DNA from: Ceratodon purpureus
Taxonomy: Eukaryota > Streptophyta > Bryopsida > Pseudoditrichales > Ditrichaceae
Assembly (NCBI GenBank): GCA_014871385.1
Contig: CM026426.1
Coordinates: 106,117,281 to 106,181,280 of the forward strand
Length of the DNA stretch: 64,000 nt
Direction of reading: 5' to 3'
Shown: positions 56,059-64,000 of the stretch, piece by piece
Layout: every line of letters starts with the position of its first letter
How positions within the stretch are numbered: the first letter of the stretch is position 1
Translations under genes and position numbers: made by a program
The notes under the pieces: model-generated
Database searches by the model: none
What the model saw: only the letters and a program-made list of their open reading frames with translations
Told to the model about the DNA's origin: nothing

Positions 56059-57057
56059 GAGAGTTTTTCCAAAAAGTTTGAAAATTCATTGTGAAATCAA
56101 AAATGAACTCATTTGAAAATCGTAAAGTGTTTTGAAATCACATCAAAGTGTACTACAAGATTATGATAAAATAATGATTGCTTATTGTAATATCATTCAA
56201 CATGTTACGATTACCGGATACACCATCTACCATTGACTACTCCTAACTTTTGCTTCAATTACGATAAACATTTCAATTGCAGATTTGAAATGAGCTTCCA
56301 AAGTTGTTCTTGAGATACTTGAGCACATATTTATGGTATAATTGATATATGTCTTGCTTGATTCTTGGCTTGAAGAATGAAGCAAGACATATAACCCCTC
56401 CGTAACCTTTTGTCGGATGGGCATTATTTCATGGAATGGTCGAACAGACAGTTTATCCACTGTGGCCCTCCATGGCCAGAATTCTATATATATATATAGC
56501 GAAAGTGAACACACATGCCACCTCCTCGCAGAAACAGGTCACCTAGAGTTACAAAGAACAGAGGAATTTATGTAAAGTGGAGCTAAATTCATAATTAACA
56601 TGGAAGTTATAAAAAATGAAGAGATATGAAGTCTGCGACTCTGTTAGGATCAGAGAAGCGATACGTTAAACACTCCTGGTCTTCGACCCTGTACAAATCG
56701 ACCGACTTAATCCTGCAGAAAATCCTTGGGGCCCGGCGCTCGCGTGTTTAATCGTGCAGTGTACGACTAAATTTTAGTCGTGCATTTGCATTGTAAAATT
56801 GAGCAAAAACTTCGCGAAATTAGCACGCAGCAGGTCCGAGGCTTGATTCTCATCGGAGACCCAACGTGCTCAATGCCGGGTTACACACCGGCCCTCATGC
56901 GTTCCGCAGAATTAAGCACCCTTGTGCGTCCCGCACTCAGGCACTTAATTTCCCGTGACGCATTCTGGCCGATGAGTAACCCTACACGTATAACCGATTA
57001 GCGAGCACACGCACGGCCCGGACAGTAGTAAGTTGTAACTTACGATGCCGGTGGTGC
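56059..57057. other. no recognisable gene
   Basis: AT-rich to ~56600, with a TATATATATATA run at ~56484. It is then more balanced, with a short perfect stem (GACTAAATTTTAGTC) at ~56764-56778. Small ORFs lack coding character. Confidence 0.5.
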
Positions 57058-57455
57058 ATTAGGAGAAAAATGAGCTCAAAATAAGGCCGTGTAAGCCTGC
57101 CCTTTCTAGGTGAACTCCCTACTTTGGGCACCTCTGCCGCTGGCAGCGGATGCCAGAGTTGCTGCCCGCACAGAACTGCGTGGCGCACTCACAACAAAGG
57201 TCCTCGGAATATTAGGTGAGACATGAATGCCTCGGCTCGGGCTTTGGTCCCAAGTGGGCAGGTTGTGTCAGCCCGACACTGTAGATGTGCCCTCCACACG
57301 CCTTGCTCGGAGGTCATTGGTTTGAGCCCCCGTGGCGGTTGCTGGCACCACGGTGGCACCTCAAATGCCATGTCAAAAAGTACGCGGGCAGCGCCCATTT
57401 TTTTCTCTCACGTGCCGCTTACACGGCCTTTTTGTGACCTGATTTTTCTCCTAAT
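57058..57455. mobile_element. MITE-like element upstream of RPS3
   Basis: About 398 bp bounded by 38-bp imperfect terminal inverted repeats: ATTAGGAGAAAAAT ... GGCCGTGTAAG at 57058-57095 and its inverse at 57418-57455, about 31 of 38 matching. No ORF. The interior has a GGTTTGAGCCCC word resembling a tRNA B box. A target duplication could not be defined. Confidence 0.55.
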
Positions 57456-57529
57456 GAAATGACGAATTAGGGCTTCGTTTAAAAAGACGACTGTCTCGGG
57501 GCGGTGAACAGAGTTAGGGCTCCGTTGTG

Positions 57530-57535
57530 TGGGCC
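57530..57535 (+). promoter_or_regulatory. TGGGCC site-II-like element in the RPS3 promoter
   Basis: TGGGCC lies 114 bp upstream of the RPS3 ATG. TGGGCY elements are common in promoters of plant ribosomal-protein genes. No clear TATA box is seen. Confidence 0.45.
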
Positions 57536-57643
57536 GTGTTTAAGGCTGCGCCCAGCCAGGTTTTAATCTTTTTTACAGGAAGCGCTTCGTCGCCATCGCT
57601 TGCAACGAGCTCCCGAGCTCTGCCGCTTCGCATCTCGCCCACC

Positions 57644-59180
<1,537 letters not shown>

Positions 59181-60672
59181 AGGAGGTTGTTTTCGAGGGT
59201 CCTTTGCATCCAAATTCAGTGTAAAGTTCGTCTGTGTGCTGTTCTGCTTAAGAAACTAAGCTTCTTCATTCGATTGTGGAATTGTCTAGATGGTTTTGGG
59301 GGATTAATCACTTGTATACGTTTTTGTGGTACTCAATTGGAATCTCTGCTTCGGGGTTGACATCTATCATACGTACACCTCAGTATCTCTCCACATGCAT
59401 GTGTTTTACTTAGGCGGTTGCTTAATGGTGAAGACTACCTCCTGTCACTGGAAATCTAATGCAAAAACTGAGAGCTAAGCTCTGTAAGCATGAGCAGTCT
59501 CCAAGTTCTTTATGCAAACGTTGATGGGGTTATTTATGTATGTGGCCATAATCCTTGGACTACTTCACATAATCAGTGCTGATTTTTCACAAAATTTTAG
59601 CCGTTCGAGGCGGTCCAATAACCTTGAATGGAAAGTGAAAATCTTCAAACCAATCCCAAAACCCGTTACTTCATATCCAACTTGTCCAACTTGTTCTTCA
59701 AAAACTTAAAAAAAATAACCTGCACTAGTTGGAAATTGAATATGCCCGTCCCGCATGAGGTGTAAATTAACCTTTAACTATGTTTTTTCGTTTAGAATAA
59801 ATTGAATCTAAAAAGGTTTTAAAATAAGGGCACTTGTTAGAAGCACTTGTGCATTAAATATCTGTTTGAAGGGGGGTAGCAAATTAAAAAATAAAATTGA
59901 ACATGTTAATGTAAATAAATTTTTATTTAATTGCTGAGTATACCTTCAATTATAATCTTTGATATAGTGTTAAATCGATAGTATCCCACTCACTCCTGAG
60001 GTTACCTCACCTGTTTCTTTTGAGTGAAAATAACTTGTCTGCTCCTTTGATTCACAAGATTAAGGTTCCAAATCTACAGGAGTCCTTCGCGGCGGTCTAC
60101 GGATGTCCTTCGCGGTGGACGTGACGCGCGGGAGGGATGCCCTACCGGGGCAAGTGGTTCCCCCAATCACGTGAAGTCCGCATGCCGGGAGAGCAAGCAA
60201 GAAGGGTGCGTGGACGAATGGGGAGCGAGGGCTGGGAGGGGGCGTGACGTAGGAAGAAGTCCCAGGACTAGGGCTCCCTAACCGTTTCCACAGTCCACAG
60301 GCACCGCGGTCTCAGCTTCTCCATAGCAATCTTACAGATTCAGAGAAGAAGGCATTTAGATGAGTTCCTACACACGTCAGATATGCAACTAGAGATTGTA
60401 GAGATAGAAAGGATAAATCACATAACAAAAACTCACTGTAAAGTGGAATTGTTTGGAATGAAGTTTAGAAAAGGGTCTAAAATGTGATGCTAACAGGGTG
60501 GAGTATAGTGTGGCTAAAGTTAACATCCCCCTCAACCTGTGCCGCATTGCCGAATCTAATTACTACCTGTATATTGCTATGAACTCTACTGCGACGTAAC
60601 ATTCGCAGTCCACCCGTATTCCGGAATAGGTAGACTCTGCCCCAGGCTTGCATCCACCAAAATGAGCACTCT
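59181..60672. other. RPS3 3' flank and intergenic DNA (right arm)
   Basis: 3'-UTR and downstream sequence; an AATAAA lies at about 59797. No coding frame of note. Same sequence as 39460-40951 in inverse orientation. Confidence 0.5.
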
Positions 60673-61212
60673 TTAGACCTTCGTGACACGAAATTCGAGA
60701 GCTCCAACCTTGGTGAATGTCAGCGTGTCGCCAATTTTCACAGAATTCGCAGCAACAAACCCTGCCCAACCCTTTGTGAAACAACACAAGGTCTGCTTTC
60801 TAGACGTATATGTGGATGACTTCACGACCCATGATGCCAGCGGGCCGGTGAGGGTGTAATTGACGCCGTCCAAGTTGTCCTCGCCATGGCTACGCCAGAA
60901 GGCAGTGGGGACATCCTCCATTACCCCCAGATATGTAGAATGTAGTACATTAGGAACATATTCGTACACGTAGGTTCTGGCTAATGTAAGGAACGATAGC
61001 ATTAGCGGTCCGAAGCGGAGGAAACAATCTGAAGGTAGAACGGTTTAGTACTTACAAGTCTGCTCGACTCTCTTGTCTTCGTATGCGATTTCTATAGCGT
61101 CTTTGTGGGCGGTCCTCGGTTGCGACTTCCGTTGACCTCCGCTGCCGCGAGTGAACACGGTGAGTGTTGACCACTTCCGGAACTTCGCAGCGGAGTTGGC
61201 CACGTCCAACAT
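60673..61212 (-). CDS. B3-domain-like protein (right-arm copy)
   Basis: Exons 61056-61212 and 60673-60980 on the minus strand encode the same 154-aa protein as 38920-39459, with the GW..F...N.vk.GD...F block intact. It is convergent with RPS3, ~1.5 kb from its stop codon. Identity of the two copies fits very recent duplication or assembly duplication. Confidence 0.55.
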
Positions 61213-61575
61213 TGCTGTCTACGTTGGGCCGCGAGTCAGGACGCAAGTCAGCGGGGACGCCATGTCCGCTGCTGTTCACGACGGCGCTCTGAGGTTCGAG
61301 ACGTCTGTCGAGGTGTGCACGAAATCAACTTTGATGTTGGTCTCACGCACTGTGCGTAGGTATTCGCCGGGGGCCTCGCGGCGGTAGATTGCCACTATGA
61401 GAGAGTGATCGTCAACGACCTCAAAGGTCAAGAACGCACGAAAGGAAAGTTGATAGTCCTTGATGAATTTTGACCGACAACTCCAGATTCTGACGGCGGA
61501 GACTCCTCTCTGCAGCTTCTCCACACGCTCGAACTAAAGAGGCCACTCCGTTTTCATCTAAGAATCAGAGGTTAC

Positions 61576-62860
61576 GAGCGCGCAATGGGATTCTGAAGCG
61601 GGCCACCCGTCTTCGCCGTGTAGGTCGCAGGAATCTTCTGCACCATCGGAACAAGACATGCACCGTCAGCTACTGTCAATCACTGCAAAGCAACGTCGAC
61701 AAGAAGAGCAAGCACGCAAGCGATCCAATTACAAGGTACAAGAATGCGGGGCACGGTGCGGAACTATACCAGAGTACGCTTCGAGCCTGTTGAGGTGACG
61801 GTGAGGGCGAAGTAGCGGGCACGGACCTCGTCCAGCTCGCGCAGCACCTCCATCACAGTGGGTTCCTTTGCCATCGCTGCAGTACGGTTGGAGAGGGACG
61901 GCGGATAAGAAGAGTATAGGTAGCGGAAGAAGAGACTCTGCGGCAAGACAATTCCGATATGTCACACAAGTAAGGACTTACAGCACTCGCAAGGCGATGT
62001 GATACAGGTAACAGAAGTACTATACTATGAAGGTGGTGGAGCTCTAGAAGGGGGGGACATAGCAAGATTTATGACGGTACCGGCACATCCAACGTGGCAG
62101 TTGATGTCGCCGACATATCGTATGATGAGAAGAAGATTTGGAGGTACGGATATCTAACGTGGAGGTCACTTCGTCCATCATGTTGGACACGGTTAGTCGG
62201 CGGAGCATTGATCTGGGTGGTCGGTTTGATTACGCATCAATCAATGCGTACGGGATAGGGGGGTCACAATCATCCGCAAACGCAATACATGGAAGAGAAA
62301 TTGGTGCAAGAGGTGCAACACAATGGGTTTGTTCAGGTTGGTCTATTCTGCGACTCCTACAGATCATGACCTCCCGGAACTTGAGAGTATTTTCGGGGAA
62401 TTGAGGTTTAGCCATGAAGTTTGAACAGTGCACTACAAACGGAATACAAACCGAATAGTGCACTACAAACAGAACAGTGCGGATACAAACGGAACAGTGG
62501 TACTTACCTCGGACCACATCCATTCAAGGCGGTACTCGAGTGCGCGGTCATCCCTTGAACTAGACCGGCTCATTTCCGGCGCCCGTAAGTGCACCTCAGG
62601 ACGTTATACTTGCCGGCTTCAGTGCATTAGTCCTTGTCGTTTTGGACGCTCTTTGTCCTGAAACGGGGAGCCATGGACAACAGGCATGGAGAGTTCAAAT
62701 AACACAGAGAGGGAGAATTCCAGTCTACGGAGTGAGGAAGAAGTCGTTCCCTACTTAACAGGGGCAAGAACGACCACTTACCTATGCGGCAAGGGCAATC
62801 GACGTCGTCTTTGATCGGTCGCTGACGCCATGTATCGACGTTTCTTGTTCCTCGGGCCAT
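61576..62860 (-). other. candidate exons of an unrecognised gene (right arm)
   Basis: Mirror copy of 37272-38556: exon-like pieces at 62782-62860, 61770-61874 (MAKEPTVMEVLRELDEVRAR) and 61576-61637. The gene model is unresolved for the same reasons as in the left arm. Confidence 0.3.
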
Positions 62861-62879
62861 GACCACAAAAGCCGGGGCG

Positions 62880-64000
62880 GTTGGAAGCAATACTTCACAC
62901 CATGAAAAGCCTTCCTCGACTACGTGCCTGATTCCTAGCTACTCACGGGCGTGAGTACCTAAGTGTGCATCACTGGGCGAGGAACTCTGTACTACCTAGC
63001 CAAGCGGGGGACATTGCGGAGAGACGGGAAAATCAATAACGGCAAACAAAAAAAGCAGAGGAACGACTACACAGACAACATGGTGCGTTCTCTACATCTG
63101 GACGCGGTTCAGAGCCTAAGCAATGAAACACTGCCCCTACTGGACGCGTGTGCGGCCACACTTCGCCACCAGCGTCAATGGCGCGAGTCGGCGCTATTGA
63201 AGAAGCCGGTAGCATGGTCTTCGTCCCTCGCATCTATTTTGTCCCCGACCTCAGCGTCGTCTTCTTTGGAGGCAGTTAGAAGCACGGACGGCGGACGTCC
63301 CACCGTTCTGGAGGACGAGCAATGCAGCGGTGACGTCGAGTTCAGAGGGGATTGAAGCGGAGGTGGAGCCCGTTCCACAGTACTGACGTGAACAACGCCG
63401 GTGAGCTCTGCTACTGCCTCGTACTGGAGAGTACAAGCAGGCGACCAATCCCATACGAGGATCAAGGAGATGTGTGATTGCTCCGTAGTTCGGCATCTCC
63501 ACCTCCTAGTTCACCTGTTTGAAGACATCCACAGTACGGCAAAGCCAATTGCAAACCTCCTTGACGGTTCCTGGACGGTGTGAGGAGATGCAGTCAAAGC
63601 GCTGCTTCAATGGGTTAGAGCACTGGGAAAAAATGAGGGTAATCATTCAGAGCAGGGGCAATGAAGAGAAGACGGGAATGGGGGAGTTTGGGAACCAGTG
63701 GGAGAGTGTAGTAGTCCACAACTTGGGGGCATTGCCGAGGCCGCTGAGGTCACTGATGCCCATGCAGCTACATCCTCGACTACACGCTGCACTGGAACAC
63801 TCAACTAAGTGCCCTATACAACAATTACGTTGGGGAGGTTTTAGGAGCAGTCCAAGAGGGACCCTACGCCTCTTGAAGAGTCCACAGCACCACGGTCCTG
63901 CAGAGTTCCTCCACGAAGCTGGTCAGGGTCGGTACTCAAAGACGACGACACCTGAACAGAGTAATTAGATTACGTCGACTCTTCAAAATCCGGAGAAGCT
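62880..64000 (+). other. unassigned coding-like region in right arm
   Basis: Mirror copy of 36132-37250. Plus-strand ORFs at 62963-63355 and 63519-63968; possible hAT-transposase middle part. Truncated by the window end. Confidence 0.25.

Noticed and set aside
57230..57360. tRNA-derived SINE or tRNA gene (GGTTTGAGCCCC B-box-like word)
   Set aside because: No convincing A box or cloverleaf could be drawn, and the word lies inside an element with terminal inverted repeats.

Overview
The window looks like nuclear DNA of a green plant (streptophyte lineage). The signs are an intact six-exon cytosolic ribosomal protein S3 gene, a two-exon protein that looks like a plant-specific B3 DNA-binding domain, GT-AG introns throughout, and a degenerate interstitial telomere-type (CCCTAAA)n tract. 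The genus cannot be read from the sequence. Almost everything else is mobile or repeat DNA, mostly decayed, so this is TE-rich, gene-poor chromatin.

Layout. 1-13 kb: broken genes of mobile elements (a 'GGQH' ParB-like ORF on the minus strand; a DUF7869-type putative transposase on the plus strand), studded with a short BamHI-cored palindrome (P1) that occurs alone and in tandem arrays, plus AT-rich filler and the telomere-like tract. 13-31 kb: two copies (A, minus; B, plus) of an unrecognised two-gene cassette. In each the order is GC-rich TATA promoter, gene 2, GC-rich TATA promoter, gene 1. Copy B starts near a 91-bp hAT-like terminus at 22326 and is split by a 4.07-kb non-autonomous hAT-like insertion (25814-29882) with a perfect 8-bp target duplication. 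A gypsy gag relic precedes it. 31-36 kb: a kinase-like ORF with a GC-rich promoter, and a hAT-transposase C-terminus fused in frame to a long acidic/basic tail. 36132-41487 and 58645-64000: a near-identical inverted duplication of at least 5,356 bp, cut on one side by the window edge. Each arm carries a B3-like gene and the 3' end of RPS3; only the right copy has the whole RPS3 gene. 41.5-53.3 kb, in the loop: a third cassette copy (C), invaded by a very young 9.1-kb Ty3/gypsy element (LTRs differing at about 1 of 637 positions, 5-bp target duplication ACATA) with an extra 3' ORF, and ending in a second 91-bp hAT-like terminus. 53.3-57.6 kb: a second ParB-like broken gene among copies of another palindrome (P2), and a MITE-like element just upstream of RPS3.

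The genes expected to work for the host are RPS3 (translation) and possibly the B3-like gene. The rest appears to belong to mobile elements. Two themes run through the window. First, several unrelated mobile ORFs keep one reading frame for 1-7 kb but are interrupted by stop codons, with few indels. Second, the gene 1/gene 2 cassette uses a repeated promoter design: a CG-rich island, TATAAAA, then a conserved downstream motif. All calls come from reading the sequence and its ORFs; no database search was run.
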